A stretch of 45,279 bases of DNA from Sphingosinicella sp. YJ22 (lineage in GTDB: Bacteria; Pseudomonadota; Alphaproteobacteria; Sphingomonadales; Sphingomonadaceae), in the NCBI RefSeq assembly GCF_011320075.1, contig NZ_JAANPA010000026.1:1-45279 (forward strand). Reading direction: 5' to 3'. Under the pieces are notes generated by a model. It had not been told where the DNA came from. It searched no databases and was given only the letters and a program-made list of their open reading frames with translations. Positions 1 through 10,113 of the stretch are shown here, one piece after another. The translations under genes and the position numbers were made by a program. Each line of letters opens with the position of its first letter. The stretch's first letter is position 1.

Positions 1-908
<908 letters not shown>

Positions 909-1070
909 ACTGGTAGGCGTCCCCCCTGATACAGGCGCAGAAATGGCGGCAAAAGGTTAACGACCGGATAAGCACCTATGGTTTTCACTGTAACCCGAAA
1001 TTTTCCTCGGGCTGAAGTGGCGGCTTCGGTTATGGCTGCCCCACACAGAGAAAAGTTCGTGGAGTTTGTG

Positions 1071-1787
1071 ATGCGTCGTCGCCTGTTCACCTTGTTCCTC
1101 GCGGCCGCGGCCGGCCTCGGCGCGGCGTCGCCGGCTCATGCCCAGATCGGCATCGGCGGCGGCTTCACCATCACCGGCCGAGGCACCGTGACGACCGATT
1201 TCCGCCACCGCGGAATCTCGCGCTCGGACGGCGATCCGGCGCTTCAGGCGACCGGCACCCTTTCACACGACAGCGGCTTCTATGCCGGCCTGTGGGGATC
1301 GTCACTGACCGAGGCGTCGCCGACGGGCGAACTCCAGGTCGAATATTATGCCGGCTATGCGCGTGAGATCGCCAGCGGCACTGATATCGACGTCGGCCTC
1401 GTCTATACGAGCTTTCCCGACGCGAGCGCGCTCGCCGACCCCGATTATGTCGAGGGCTATGCGTCGCTCAGCCACACCCTGGGGCCGGTGACGGCGGAGG
1501 CCGGCGCCTTCTACGCGCCGGAGCAGGACGGGCTCGGCGGCCGCGACAATCTCTATCTCTATGGCGACGTGACGGCGGGCATCCCGTTCACGCCGCTGAC
1601 CGTCCTCGGGCGCCTCGGCTATTCGACCGGCGGCCTCGCGCCGGGCGGCGGCGACTATGTCGACTGGCGGCTCGGAGTCGAGGTCGACCGCGGCCCGTTC
1701 CGCTTCGGCCTGTCCTATGTCGACACCGACCTCGACCTGCCCAACAGCGACGCGACCGTGGTGGCGTCGGTAAGCGTCGGCTTCTAG
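1071..1787 (+). CDS. TorF-family putative outer-membrane porin
   Basis: A 238-residue protein with a classical signal peptide: MRRR, a hydrophobic Ala/Leu core, and a cleavage site after AHA near residue 24. The mature part is rich in alternating aromatic and small residues (GFYAGLWGSS, QVEYYAGYA, DYVDWRLGVEV, FRFGLSYVDTD) and ends in VSVGF, a terminal aromatic typical of outer-membrane beta-barrels. The pattern matches the family named TorF putative porin (TIGR02001). Start 1071 is chosen because GGAG lies 7 bases upstream and the signal peptide begins there; the frame is open further upstream to 978. The substrate cannot be deduced. It is transcribed divergently from the sigma-54 activator. 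Confidence 0.75.
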   Translation: MRRRLFTLFLAAAAGLGAASPAHAQIGIGGGFTITGRGTVTTDFRHRGISRSDGDPALQATGTLSHDSGFYAGLWGSSLTEASPTGELQVEYYAGYAREIASGTDIDVGLVYTSFPDASALADPDYVEGYASLSHTLGPVTAEAGAFYAPEQDGLGGRDNLYLYGDVTAGIPFTPLTVLGRLGYSTGGLAPGGGDYVDWRLGVEVDRGPFRFGLSYVDTDLDLPNSDATVVASVSVGF

Positions 1788-1861
1788 CGGGTCGTTACGC
1801 GCAAGAAACTGTTAGCATGATCCATGTTAAGCGCCCCGCCGACAGTGGGCGGGGGCAGTTT

Positions 1862-2200
1862 ATGCATGGCGAGGTGGATCATGGCTTCGTCCAGCGCGGG
1901 GCGGAGCGGGTCGAGCTGCACTGCGAGGCGGTGCTGAAACTCGCTGACGGGCGCAGTTTCGACGCGCGGGTGCGCAACATCTCGACCTCGGGCATGCGCC
2001 TGTTCTGCCGCGACTTGCTGCCGATCGGCGGCGACGCCCGGGTGGCGATCGCCAATGGCGGCGAGCACCCGATCCAGATCGTCTGGCAGCTCGGCGTGTC
2101 GGCCGGAATCGAGTTCACGCCGCACCTCACCTGGCGCAGCGTCGTCGCCTTGCTCGCCGAATCCGAGGAGCAGGAAAGGCTGAACCGCCGAGTCGCCTGA
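1862..2200 (+). CDS. PilZ-domain protein
   Basis: A protein of 112 residues that is almost entirely one PilZ-like beta-barrel: VRNISTSGMRLFC is the characteristic (D/N)xSxxGxxxxx segment and GVSAGIEFTP the closing strand. PilZ domains bind cyclic di-GMP; the N-terminal RxxxR motif is only loosely represented here (QRGAERVEL), so nucleotide binding is uncertain. Start 1862 is preferred over the in-frame ATG at 1817 because GGGGGCAG lies just upstream. It is a single gene between the porin and a convergent aldehyde dehydrogenase. Confidence 0.7.
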   Translation: MHGEVDHGFVQRGAERVELHCEAVLKLADGRSFDARVRNISTSGMRLFCRDLLPIGGDARVAIANGGEHPIQIVWQLGVSAGIEFTPHLTWRSVVALLAESEEQERLNRRVA

Positions 2201-2220
2201 GCGGCCTAGAATTGTTGGTC

Positions 2221-2263
2221 GCGGTTGCCGGGCCGGCGGGTGATTCCACCGCCTCGCAACCGC
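2221..2263. terminator. Two-tier stem-loop between convergent genes
   Basis: GCGGTTGC (2221-2228) pairs perfectly with GCAACCGC (2256-2263). Inside lies a second stem, GGCGGGTG against CACCGCC around an ATTC loop, with one bulge. It sits between the PilZ stop and the aldehyde dehydrogenase stop, as expected for a bidirectional terminator. There is no T-run on either side, so intrinsic termination is unproven. Confidence 0.45.
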
Positions 2264-2264
2264 T

Positions 2265-3701
2265 CTAGCCGGCGACGTAGACCGTCTTCATCTGGGTGTA
2301 GAATTCGACCGCGGCGAAGCCCTGCTCGCGCCCGCCATAGCTCGACTTGCGGGTGCCGCCGAACGGCACGTGATAGTCGACTCCGGCGGTCGGCAGGTTC
2401 ACCATCACCATGCCGGCGCGCACGTTGCGGCGGAAATGGCGGCTGTGCTTGAGCGAGTTGGTGACGATTCCCGCCGACAGGCCGAACTGGCCGCGATTGG
2501 CGATGGCGAGGGCCTCGTCATAGTCCTTGACGCGCACGGTGCTGACGACCGGTCCGAACACTTCCTCGCTGTTGATGCGCATGTCGGGCGCGGTGTCGGC
2601 GATGACCGCCGGCGACATGAAATAGCCGGGATTGGTCATCTCAAGGCGCTCGCCGCCGGCGGCGAGGCGGCCGCCTTCCTCGGTGGCGATGCGCACGTAG
2701 CGCATGTTCTGTTCGAGCTGGCTGTCGCTGACCACGGGGCCGATCTGGGTCGCGGGATCGAGTGCGTCGCCGACCCTCAATGCGCGGGCGCGCTCGACCA
2801 GCGCCTCGACGAAGCGGTCGTGAATGCCTTCGGTGACGATGACCCGCGACGAGGCGGTGCAGCGCTGGCCGGTGCCGTAGAAAGCCCCGTCGATCGCACA
2901 GGCGACGGCGCGATCGAGATCGGCATCGTCGAGCACGACGAGCGGGTTCTTGCCGCCCATCTCGAGCTGGACCCGCGCCTGGCGCTTGACCGCGCCCTCC
3001 GCGACGCGCGCGCCGATGCCCTGCGAGCCGGTGAAGGAGATGCCGTCGACCTCCTCATGGTCGACGATCGCCTGGCCAACCTTGCCGTCGCCGATCACTA
3101 GGTTGAACACGCCCGCCGGCGCGCCGCATTCGTGGATGATCGCGGCCAGCGCATGAGCCGTCGCCGGCGTCGGGCTCGCCGGCTTCAGCACCACGGTGTT
3201 GCCGAAGGCGAGCGCGGGCGCCGCCTTCCACGCCGGGATCGCGATGGGGAAGTTCCACGGCGTGACCAGGCCGAACACGCCGACCGCTTCGCGATAGGTC
3301 GCGGCGTCGATTCCGGGGCGGGTGGAGTCGAGCGTCCGGCCATGGCGGCGAAGCGCCTCGCCGGCGAAATATTTGAAGATGCGCGCGGCGCGCATGACCT
3401 CGCCGGTGCCCTCGGCGATGGTCTTGCCTTCCTCGCGCGACAGCAGCTGCCCCAGCTCCTTGGCGCGCGCCATGATCGTCGATCCGACTTTGTCGAGCAG
3501 GTCGGAGCGCACTTCCGGCGAGGCGTCCGCCCAGGCCGGGAAAGCGGCGCGCGCTGCCGCCACGGCGGCGTCGACCTCGGCCTTGCCGCCGGCCGGGTAG
3601 CGCGCCACCACGTCGTTAGTGTTGGACGGGTTGAGGCTCTCGCCCGCGGCGGCGCCGGCAACCGCTTCGCCGGCGATGAAATGGGTGAGAGTGTCGGTCA
3701 T
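2265..3701 (-). CDS. NAD(P)-dependent aldehyde dehydrogenase
   Basis: A 478-residue ALDH-superfamily enzyme of normal length. Visible hallmarks: TPWNFP (N150) in the oxyanion region, LEMGGKNP with the general base E247, and GTGQRC with the catalytic Cys281. The C-terminal VPFGGTRKSSYGGREQG and EFYTQMKTVY resemble alpha-ketoglutaric-semialdehyde/2,5-dioxovalerate-type dehydrogenases used in sugar-acid catabolism. That substrate is an inference from overall look, since no pathway genes adjoin it. The start at 3701 (MTDTL) is chosen because GAGGAGG lies immediately upstream, though the spacing to ATG is short; the frame stays open to 3758. It is transcribed towards the PilZ gene. Confidence 0.85.
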   Translation of the reverse strand: MTDTLTHFIAGEAVAGAAAGESLNPSNTNDVVARYPAGGKAEVDAAVAAARAAFPAWADASPEVRSDLLDKVGSTIMARAKELGQLLSREEGKTIAEGTGEVMRAARIFKYFAGEALRRHGRTLDSTRPGIDAATYREAVGVFGLVTPWNFPIAIPAWKAAPALAFGNTVVLKPASPTPATAHALAAIIHECGAPAGVFNLVIGDGKVGQAIVDHEEVDGISFTGSQGIGARVAEGAVKRQARVQLEMGGKNPLVVLDDADLDRAVACAIDGAFYGTGQRCTASSRVIVTEGIHDRFVEALVERARALRVGDALDPATQIGPVVSDSQLEQNMRYVRIATEEGGRLAAGGERLEMTNPGYFMSPAVIADTAPDMRINSEEVFGPVVSTVRVKDYDEALAIANRGQFGLSAGIVTNSLKHSRHFRRNVRAGMVMVNLPTAGVDYHVPFGGTRKSSYGGREQGFAAVEFYTQMKTVYVAG

Positions 3702-3789
3702 GACCTCCTCGCAGCCGCTCGCCGCGCCCATGTCAAGCGGCGGCCGTTGACCGGGCATGCGCGGTTATGGCAATCGGTCGGCCGCCCGG

Positions 3790-3863
3790 GCGGGTGTAGC
3801 TCAATGGTAGAGCAGAAGCTTCCCAAGCTTACGACGAGGGTTCGATTCCCTTCACCCGCTCCA
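3790..3863 (+). tRNA. tRNA-Gly (anticodon CCC)
   Basis: A complete cloverleaf: acceptor stem GCGGGTG/CACCCGC, D-arm GCTC...GAGC, anticodon loop TTCCCAA (anticodon CCC), T-arm with TTCGATT, discriminator T, and an encoded CCA at 3861-3863. The anticodon stem has a G:A mismatch at its outermost pair (27:43). The last 35 bases are antisense to the 3' end of the neighbouring histidine kinase reading frame. Confidence 0.95.
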
Positions 3864-6837
3864 TATTCCCCTTAGCTTTGGTCGTTCCCGCAAGGTCCAG
3901 AAGCGCCGCCGCCAGCTCGGCGCGGCGGAAGGGTTTGGTGAGGCGGGGCAGGTCCGCGCTGACGCCGTCATTCTCGGCATAGCCCGAGATCAGCAGAGCG
4001 GGCATATCGCGGCGCCGACCGCGGAGCTCACGGATCAGCTCGGTGCCGGTCATGCCGGGCATCAGGTGGTCGGTGACCAACAGGTCGATCCTGGTGTCGC
4101 TGTCGAGAAGGCGAAGAGCGGCTTCGGCGGAATCCGCCTCGACGACGATATAGCCGAGGTCCGCGAGCATGTCGGCGGTGGTCGCCCGGACGATCTCCTC
4201 GTCATCGACCAGAAGGACGGTGCCAGCGCCGGCGCCGCCGTCCATATCGGCCTCCTCGGCTTCGCGCTCGGCCTGCTCCGAGGTGATGGGAAGGTGAAGA
4301 TCCACGACGGTTCCGACGCCCGGCCTGCTCTTGATGGTGAGAGCGCCGCCGAGCTGTGCGGCGAGGCCGTGGACCATCGACAGGCCGAGGCCAGTGCCGC
4401 GGCCGACGCCCTTGGTCGAGAAGAAGGGCTCGATCGCGCGCTTCAGCGTTTCGGCGTCCATGCCGATACCGGTGTCGGCGACGGCAAGGCGGACGTAGTC
4501 GCCCGCCGCGAGGCCGGCCGGATTGCCGTTGTCGAGCCGTTCGGGCTGGGCCGAGACGGTGAGGGTGCCGCCGCCCGGCATCGCGTCGCGGGCGTTCACC
4601 GCGAGGTTTAGAATCGCCATCTCGATCTGGTTGGGATCCGCCTTCACCCGCGGCAGCGCCGGCGCGGCGTCCATCACCACCCTGACCTGCGGGCCGGAAG
4701 TGCTGTCGACGAGGTCGATCATGTTGCCGATCAGGGTCTCGAGGTCGACCGGAACCGCCTGGAGCGGCTGGCGGCGCGCGAAGGCGAGGAGGCGCTGGAC
4801 CAGCACCTTGGCGCGTTCGGCCGAAGCGAGGGCGCCGTCGACGAGGCGCTGTTCGCGCTCGCCGCCGACGCTTCGCCTTTGAAGTAGGTCGAGCGCGCCG
4901 ATGATCGGGGTCAGCAGGTTGTTGAAGTCGTGGGCGACGCCGCCGGTGAGCTGGCCCATCGATTCGAGCTTCTGGCTCTGGCGGAGCGCCTCCTGGGTGC
5001 GTTCGAGCTCCTCGCGATGCGCCTTCTCGTCCGTGACGTCGCGGCCGATGGCGTGGATGAGGCCCTCGTCCGGAACCGCAATCCAGGACAGCCAACGATA
5101 GGAGCCGTCTCTGGCGCGGTAGCGATTCTCGAACCGGAAGGTGGTGACTCCGTCCGCCAGCCGGCCAAGCTCGGCCTCAGTCGGGGCGACGTCGTCGGGG
5201 TGGAGAAAGCTGGTGAGGTTGGCGCCGATGAGGTCCGCTTGTTGCCAGCCGAGCAGGCTCGTCCAGGCCGGATTGACCGCGTTGATCGTGCCGCCGAAGC
5301 GGGCGACGAGCATCATGTCGGTGGTCAGCCGCCACATGCGATCGCGGTCGGCGGTGCGCTCGGTGACCTGGGCTTCCAATGTCTCGTTTAGCCGGCGCAT
5401 CGCTTCTTCGCTTTCGCGCAGGGCGTCCATGGTTGAGCGACGTTCGCTCACGTCGACCAGAACGCCCGGAAAGCGAAGCGGCGTTCCGTCGGTTGCGAGC
5501 GAGACCTGACCGTTCGCCTCGACCCACCTCCAGCCTCCGCCGGCGCGGCGCACGCGATATTCGCAGCCATAACCGCCGCCACCCCCGAGCACGTCATTGA
5601 TGGCGTTCGTAACGTGAGGGATGTCGTCGGGGTGGATCGATTCCATCACCTGCTCGAGCGGAAGACCGGTACGGCAGAGTTCGGGATCAACGTCGAACGA
5701 GCGGGCGAAGCGCTCGTCGGCGGTGAAGATGTCGGCGGGAACGTCCCACACCCAGGTGCCGACGATGGCGCCGGCGTCGAGCGCGAGTTGGAGCCGTTCC
5801 GTGGCGGCACGCGCGTGCGCTTCGCTGACCCGGAGTCGCGCCTCGGCGCGGGTGCGCTCGACTGCGGCCCAGGTGCGCTCGGAGACTTCGGAAACGAGAT
5901 CGGCGTCGCGGTCGGTCCAGGGGCGCGGCGCGCTGGCATGGACGTAGAGCGCGGCGCGCATTCGTCCGTCCTTGACCAGCGACGCGGTGATGGCCGCGCG
6001 CGTGTCGATGGCATCGAAGGCTGCAAGGGTCTCCGGCGCGTTGGTGCGAGGATCCTGGGCGACGTCGGGAACGAGAAGCGGGGTTCCGGCCTTCAGGCTC
6101 GCGTGGACGTCGGGTCCGAAGGCGGCGAGGTCGTGGGTGCCTTCGCGGCCCGGCACGGTTCCGTCGGTCCAGTTGCGTTCGGTGGTAAAATAGCGCGCGG
6201 TCTCCTCGACCTCGCCATAGCCGACGCGGTTGGCGCCGAGATGACGACCGAGCGCCTCCGCCGCCGCGGCGATGATCGCCTGCGGATCGGACAGAGTGCG
6301 CATGTGGTCGCTGAGCGCGAGGAGGAAGCGGTTGCGCCGCTCGGCGAAGATCCGCTCGGTGACTTCATGCCCCTGGTTGAAGACGCCGACGACGGCGCCG
6401 TCCTCACCGCGGATCGGGGTGATGCTGTAGTTCCAATAGGTTTCGTGAACTCGCCCGTGGCGCTCCATCGGCAGCATCTCGTCGAAGGTCGAGAAGCCTT
6501 CGCCGGTCGCCATCACTTCCTGGAATTGCGGGCCGACCACGTCCCAGATGTCGTGCCAAACCTCGGCGCCCGGGCGCCCTAGCGACCAGGGATGACGCTC
6601 GGCCGGGATCGGCGCCCAGGCGTCGTTGTAGAAGAGACGAAGCTCCTCGCCCCAATAGATGGCCGTCGGGAAGGTCGAGTGGAGGCAGATCGACAGCGCC
6701 GAGCGTAGCGACTGCGGCCAGGTTTCGGGCGGGCCGAGCGGAGACGCGGCCCAGTCGGTGGCGCGGATAAGCGCGCCCATGTCGCCTCCGCCGGCAAGGA
6801 ATTGCTGCGGATCGGTCACCCGGTTCGCGTCGTCCAC
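3829..6837 (-). CDS. Hybrid histidine kinase (PAS-GAF-PAS-PAS-HisKA-HATPase-REC)
   Basis: A 1002-residue soluble sensor kinase with no obvious transmembrane segment. The order read is: PAS-like domain with [13 protein letters not shown] near residues 32-160, GAF about 175-325, PAS about 345-470, coiled linker, PAS about 500-605, then HisKA with [11 protein letters not shown] (phosphoacceptor His636). The HATPase has an N-box near 744-753, DTGIGM at 788-793 and GTGLGLSMV near 814-822. A C-terminal receiver has acceptor Asp923 (VTDHLMPGM) and conserved Lys968. The start is a GTG at 6837; ATG at 6780 has a GGAGG upstream, but that stretch encodes residues I believe are conserved in homologues. 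The last 12 or so codons are antisense to tRNA-Gly, and no earlier stop exists. The signal is unknown. Confidence 0.88.
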   Translation of the reverse strand: MDDANRVTDPQQFLAGGGDMGALIRATDWAASPLGPPETWPQSLRSALSICLHSTFPTAIYWGEELRLFYNDAWAPIPAERHPWSLGRPGAEVWHDIWDVVGPQFQEVMATGEGFSTFDEMLPMERHGRVHETYWNYSITPIRGEDGAVVGVFNQGHEVTERIFAERRNRFLLALSDHMRTLSDPQAIIAAAAEALGRHLGANRVGYGEVEETARYFTTERNWTDGTVPGREGTHDLAAFGPDVHASLKAGTPLLVPDVAQDPRTNAPETLAAFDAIDTRAAITASLVKDGRMRAALYVHASAPRPWTDRDADLVSEVSERTWAAVERTRAEARLRVSEAHARAATERLQLALDAGAIVGTWVWDVPADIFTADERFARSFDVDPELCRTGLPLEQVMESIHPDDIPHVTNAINDVLGGGGGYGCEYRVRRAGGGWRWVEANGQVSLATDGTPLRFPGVLVDVSERRSTMDALRESEEAMRRLNETLEAQVTERTADRDRMWRLTTDMMLVARFGGTINAVNPAWTSLLGWQQADLIGANLTSFLHPDDVAPTEAELGRLADGVTTFRFENRYRARDGSYRWLSWIAVPDEGLIHAIGRDVTDEKAHREELERTQEALRQSQKLESMGQLTGGVAHDFNNLLTPIIGALDLLQRRSVGGEREQRLVDGALASAERAKVLVQRLLAFARRQPLQAVPVDLETLIGNMIDLVDSTSGPQVRVVMDAAPALPRVKADPNQIEMAILNLAVNARDAMPGGGTLTVSAQPERLDNGNPAGLAAGDYVRLAVADTGIGMDAETLKRAIEPFFSTKGVGRGTGLGLSMVHGLAAQLGGALTIKSRPGVGTVVDLHLPITSEQAEREAEEADMDGGAGAGTVLLVDDEEIVRATTADMLADLGYIVVEADSAEAALRLLDSDTRIDLLVTDHLMPGMTGTELIRELRGRRRDMPALLISGYAENDGVSADLPRLTKPFRRAELAAALLDLAGTTKAKGNMERVKGIEPSS

Positions 6838-6929
6838 TACAGTGTTACCCTGTACCTTGAGACAGCCCCCCGGCTTGCTTTGCCCCTAGTCGATGCAAGC
6901 CATTGCGGAAAAGAGCCAAAATGACGGGG

Positions 6930-7817
6930 TCAGACGACCGCATCAGGCGCGGGCTGACGCTTGTCCTCGGTGTTGGTGTCGAAGTCGCCGGCGTCGTGGC
7001 GCTCGTGGAGCTGTTCGGACGGGTCGCCGGTAGTTCGATTGACCATTCGGCCGCGGCGGACGGCGGGACGGGCGGCGATGGCGTCGGCCCAGCGCTTCAC
7101 GTTCGGATATTCGTGGACGCTGAGGAACTCGGCGGCCTCATAGGCCTCGCCGCGCACGACGGCGCCGTACCAGGGCCAGATCGCCATGTCGGCGATGGTG
7201 TAGTCGGGGCCGGCGACGAACGCGCTGTCGGCGAGGCGGCGGTCGAGCACGTCGAGCTGACGCTTGGCCTCCATCGCGTAGCGGTTGATCGCATATTCGA
7301 TCTTGAACGGCGCATAGGCGTAGAAATGGCCGAAGCCGCCGCCGAGGAACGGCGCGCTGCCCATCTGCCAGAACAGCCAGGACAGGGCCTCGGCGCGGGC
7401 CGGATAGTCGGCGGGCAGGAAGCGCCCGAACCTTTCCGCAAGATACATCAGGATCGCGCCGGATTCGAACACGCGGACGGGTTCGGGGCCGCTGCGGTCG
7501 ACCAGGGCGGGGATCTTCGAATTGGGATTCACCGCGACGAAGCCGCTGCCGAACTGGTCGCCTTCGGTGATGCGGATCAGCCAGGCGTCATATTCCGCTT
7601 CCGAGATGCCGAGGGCGAGCAGCTCTTCCAGCATGATCGTGACTTTGACGCCATTGGGGGTGCCCAGAGAGTAGAGCTGCAACGGATGGCGGCCGACCGG
7701 CAGCTCGCGCTCGTGGGTCGCTCCGGCGATCGGGCGGTTGATGTTGGCGAACTTGCCGCCGCTCGCGCTGTCCCAGGTCCACACGCGGGGCGGGACGTAT
7801 TCGGCGGCATCGCTCAT
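6930..7817 (-). CDS. yghU: YghU-type glutathione S-transferase / disulfide-bond oxidoreductase
   Basis: A 295-residue GST-fold protein, close to the length of E. coli YghU (about 288). The N-terminal extension (YVPPRVWTWD, then FANINRPIAGATH) precedes the thioredoxin-like domain starting near residue 46 (LYSLGTPNGVKVTIML). NPNSKIPALVD and ESGAILMYLAERF are the typical glutathione-site segments, and the helical domain contains DYTIADMAIWPW. The YghU group binds two glutathione molecules and has disulfide-bond reductase activity; activity here is inferred from similarity. The start is supported by CAGGAG upstream of ATG 7817. It lies upstream of the histidine kinase on the same strand, separated by 92 bases. 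Confidence 0.88.
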   Translation of the reverse strand: MSDAAEYVPPRVWTWDSASGGKFANINRPIAGATHERELPVGRHPLQLYSLGTPNGVKVTIMLEELLALGISEAEYDAWLIRITEGDQFGSGFVAVNPNSKIPALVDRSGPEPVRVFESGAILMYLAERFGRFLPADYPARAEALSWLFWQMGSAPFLGGGFGHFYAYAPFKIEYAINRYAMEAKRQLDVLDRRLADSAFVAGPDYTIADMAIWPWYGAVVRGEAYEAAEFLSVHEYPNVKRWADAIAARPAVRRGRMVNRTTGDPSEQLHERHDAGDFDTNTEDKRQPAPDAVV

Positions 7818-7914
7818 GCTTATTCTCCTGGAGTCGGGGAGGTTTCGGATGATCTGGGCCCGCGCCGCGCGGTTCCAAGGGAAAAAGTTTCGGGTCCGGT
7901 GCGTTGGTAGTGCC

Positions 7915-8142
7915 GTGCCGCGTTATTATTTCAACATCTGCTCCGACGAATTCGAGGAGACCGACCTGGTGGGCGAGCATTGCAGCGACGATCTCGCCGC
8001 GTTGAAGGAAGCGCTGCGCCAGGCGAGCGCGCTCGTCGAGCAACAACTGTTCTTCAACCGGGTGGTCGAGACCTGGATCGAGGTGGAGGACGAGGATCAT
8101 CGCGAGGTGATGCGCCTGCCGCTGCGCGCGGCCGCCTACTGA
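7915..8142 (+). CDS. Small DUF6894-like protein
   Basis: A 75-residue protein starting at GTG 7915 with MPRYYFNICSDEFEETD, then an Asp/Glu/Ala-rich helix and a C-terminal strand pair (VVETWIEVEDEDHREVMRLPL). The MPRYYF start and the short length match a small family I know as DUF6894, common in alphaproteobacteria, whose function is unknown to me. The upstream frame is open to 7738, but that part overlaps the YghU gene antisense and does not look like the family. The stop overlaps the next start (TGATG), so it is probably translated as the first gene of a three-gene unit. Confidence 0.65.
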   Translation: MPRYYFNICSDEFEETDLVGEHCSDDLAALKEALRQASALVEQQLFFNRVVETWIEVEDEDHREVMRLPLRAAAY

Positions 8143-8972
8143 TGCGGCGGCTGTGGCTGATCACCAATCCTTCCTCCGGCTCGGCGAGCCCGGAGAAATG
8201 CGCGGCGATCGAGGCGATCTTCGAGGAGCGGGGGCTGCAGCTGGCCGGCCGCACCAACTTTCCAGAAGACGACTTGCCGGACGTCGAGGAACTGGTCTCC
8301 GGCAACGTCGACACGGTGGTGCTGTTCGCGGGTGACGGCACGGTCAACGCGGCCGCCTGCAAATATGACAAGTGGCACGGCCAGGCGCTGGTCCTGCCCG
8401 GCGGAACCATGAACATCCTCGCCAAGCGGCTCCACGGCGACGCCGACCCGCACGACATCGTCCACATCGCGCACGAGAAGGGCGCTCCGCGCCCGATGCC
8501 GTTCGTCGAGTCGGGCCCGCACAGGGCGTTCTGCTCGGTGATCATCGGTCCGGCCGCGGCCTGGGCGCAGGCGCGCGAGGCGGTGCGCTATCGCGCGTTC
8601 AAACGATTTCGGCGGGCGGTGCGGGTCGCCTGGGCGCGGACATGGCATCGCGGCGTCTGCCTGTTCGACGGGACGAAGGAGCGCGGCGCCTACAAGGCGC
8701 TGCTGATCAGCCCGGAGGATGGCTGGCTCAAGATCTCCGCTTTCTCGGCGCGCGGCTTCATGGACACGGCCAAGCTCGGCTGGGAATGGCTGACCGGCAA
8801 CTGGCAGGACGCGCCCGTTGTCGACAATGTCCGATCGGCCCATGTCACGGTGACCGGACCAAGGGCGATCCATGCATTGTTCGACGGCGAGGAGGTGATG
8901 CTGAAGTCGCCGGCTCTGGTCAGCTCGGGGGTGAGCAACCTCTCCTTCATCGCGACCGTTGACGCGGCATGA
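8142..8972 (+). CDS. Diacylglycerol kinase family lipid kinase
   Basis: A 276-residue protein with the DAGK catalytic-domain signatures: LITNPSSG at residues 6-13 (nucleotide-binding strand-loop), FAGDGTVN (GDGT at 64-67), and LPGGTMN at 84-90. Such enzymes phosphorylate diacylglycerol, sphingosine-like or related lipids at the inner membrane face; the exact lipid is not predictable from sequence. ATG 8142 overlaps the previous stop by one base, and the gene ends in a 4-base overlap with the phosphoesterase. In a sphingolipid-containing lineage a sphingoid substrate is conceivable but is inference only. Confidence 0.85.
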   Translation: MRRLWLITNPSSGSASPEKCAAIEAIFEERGLQLAGRTNFPEDDLPDVEELVSGNVDTVVLFAGDGTVNAAACKYDKWHGQALVLPGGTMNILAKRLHGDADPHDIVHIAHEKGAPRPMPFVESGPHRAFCSVIIGPAAAWAQAREAVRYRAFKRFRRAVRVAWARTWHRGVCLFDGTKERGAYKALLISPEDGWLKISAFSARGFMDTAKLGWEWLTGNWQDAPVVDNVRSAHVTVTGPRAIHALFDGEEVMLKSPALVSSGVSNLSFIATVDAA

Positions 8973-9718
8973 CCCGTCTCTTCCACGTCTCCGACCTGCA
9001 TTTCGGCCGGCAGGACCAGGCCGCGATCGACTGGTTCGCAGCGACCGTCCATGACGAGCGGCCGGCGGCGGTGATCTGCACCGGGGACCTCACCCAGCGC
9101 GCGCGCAGCGCCGAGTTCGAAGCGGCTGCCCGATATCTGGAATCGCTGCCGGTGCCGGTGACGGTCGAGCCCGGCAATCACGATCTGCCTTACTTCAATC
9201 CCTATGAGCGCTTCGTTCGGCCTTACCGCCGCTATGGCCGGCTCGAGCGGATGATCGAGCGGCCGCTCGACGTCGCCAACGTCGTGATCGTGCCGCTGAA
9301 GACGACGGCGCGCTTCCAGTGGCGCCACAATTGGTCGTGGGGCGTGGTCGGTCGCCGCTCTCTGGCCAGGACGCTAGCCCTGCTGGAAAGCGCCGATGAC
9401 GATCATGTGAAGCTGGTCGCCTGCCATCACCCGCTGGTCGACCGCGACGGCGGGCACTCGTCGGGCAAGACGATCCGCGGGCGCGAGGCGCTCGAGGCGC
9501 TCGCCGCGGCCGGCGCGCACGCGGTCCTGTCCGGCCACGTCCACACGCCGTTCGACCTGGAGGTGCCGGTCGCGGGCGGAGACACGATCCGAAAGATCGG
9601 CGCCGGCACGCTGTCCGAACGAGTCCGCGAGGCGCCGCCGTCGTTCAACGAGATCCGGGTGGGCGAGGGCGGCGCCCTCGACGTGGTTCACCGTTGGATG
9701 GAAAGCCCCGGCGCCTGA
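8969..9718 (+). CDS. Calcineurin-like metallophosphoesterase (CpdA-like)
   Basis: A 249-residue protein with the full set of metal ligands of the calcineurin-like phosphoesterase fold: DLHF (D9, H11), TGDLT (D40), GNHD (N70-H71), CHHPL and SGHVH. The arrangement resembles class III cyclic-nucleotide phosphodiesterases (CpdA/Icc). It overlaps the upstream lipid-kinase stop by 4 bases (ATGA), so the two are translationally coupled and may act on related phospho-compounds. A phospholipid-derived substrate is as possible as cAMP. Confidence 0.85.
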   Translation: MTRLFHVSDLHFGRQDQAAIDWFAATVHDERPAAVICTGDLTQRARSAEFEAAARYLESLPVPVTVEPGNHDLPYFNPYERFVRPYRRYGRLERMIERPLDVANVVIVPLKTTARFQWRHNWSWGVVGRRSLARTLALLESADDDHVKLVACHHPLVDRDGGHSSGKTIRGREALEALAAAGAHAVLSGHVHTPFDLEVPVAGGDTIRKIGAGTLSERVREAPPSFNEIRVGEGGALDVVHRWMESPGA

Positions 9719-9738
9719 CGGCCACCGGGGCCGCCAGA

Positions 9739-9876
9739 TCATTTCTTCTCGGTGTCGGTCGTGTCGGAAGTGGTTCCCTCCTGCGTGCCTTCCTTCAGCG
9801 TCTTCTGCTGCGTGGTGCCGCTCTGCACGCCGTCGGTGCCGTCGCCCGGTTCGCCCGGCTTCTTCGGTTCGAGCAT
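9739..9876 (-). CDS. Small hydrophilic protein of unknown function
   Basis: A 45-residue protein, MLEPKKPGEP..., rich in Gly, Thr, Gln, Lys and Asp/Glu and lacking hydrophobic segments, so probably disordered. GGGAGA lies 6-7 bases upstream of ATG 9876, a good ribosome binding site that fixes this start against the longer open frame. I do not recognise a family. It is convergent with the phosphoesterase gene. Confidence 0.5.
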   Translation of the reverse strand: MLEPKKPGEPGDGTDGVQSGTTQQKTLKEGTQEGTTSDTTDTEKK

Positions 9877-10023
9877 GATGTTCTCCCTTCCTTGTGCCGG
9901 AGTCGGGTGACCCGGCGCGGCCAGAATAGCCCGAGTAGCGTTGCAACGCACGCGCGTGCGTCAAAAGCAACCGGATCGGAGACGAAAGTGTCGGGCCAGG
10001 CGGACGGGCATCCTATTCGTCGC

Positions 10024-10103
10024 GTCATGCTGAACTTGATTCAGCGTCCATTTCCCGGCTGCAGCGGGCGTGACGAGGGGCCCCGAAACAAGTTCAGGGC
10101 GAC
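10024..10103. repeat. Imperfect 19-bp inverted repeat, probably a dispersed intergenic element
   Basis: The left arm at 10024-10042 and the right arm at 10085-10103 match in 15 of 19 positions when one is reverse-complemented; the shared core is CTGAACTTG. Elements with a CTGAACTTG core are, from memory, common between sphingomonad genes. The rest of 9877-10113 has no gene I can support. Confidence 0.5.
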
Positions 10104-10113
10104 AGGCTCAATT

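Noticed and set aside
1810-1845. Possible CtrA site upstream of the first PilZ gene (TTAG ... TTAA)
   Set aside because: The two half-sites are 11 bases apart, not 7.
3740-3789. Promoter for tRNA-Gly (TTGACC near 3747)
   Set aside because: No acceptable -10 at 16-18 bases; left unassigned.
5614-6582. A 322-codon open frame on the plus strand
   Set aside because: Antisense to the PAS/GAF region of the histidine kinase, whose domains are unmistakable.
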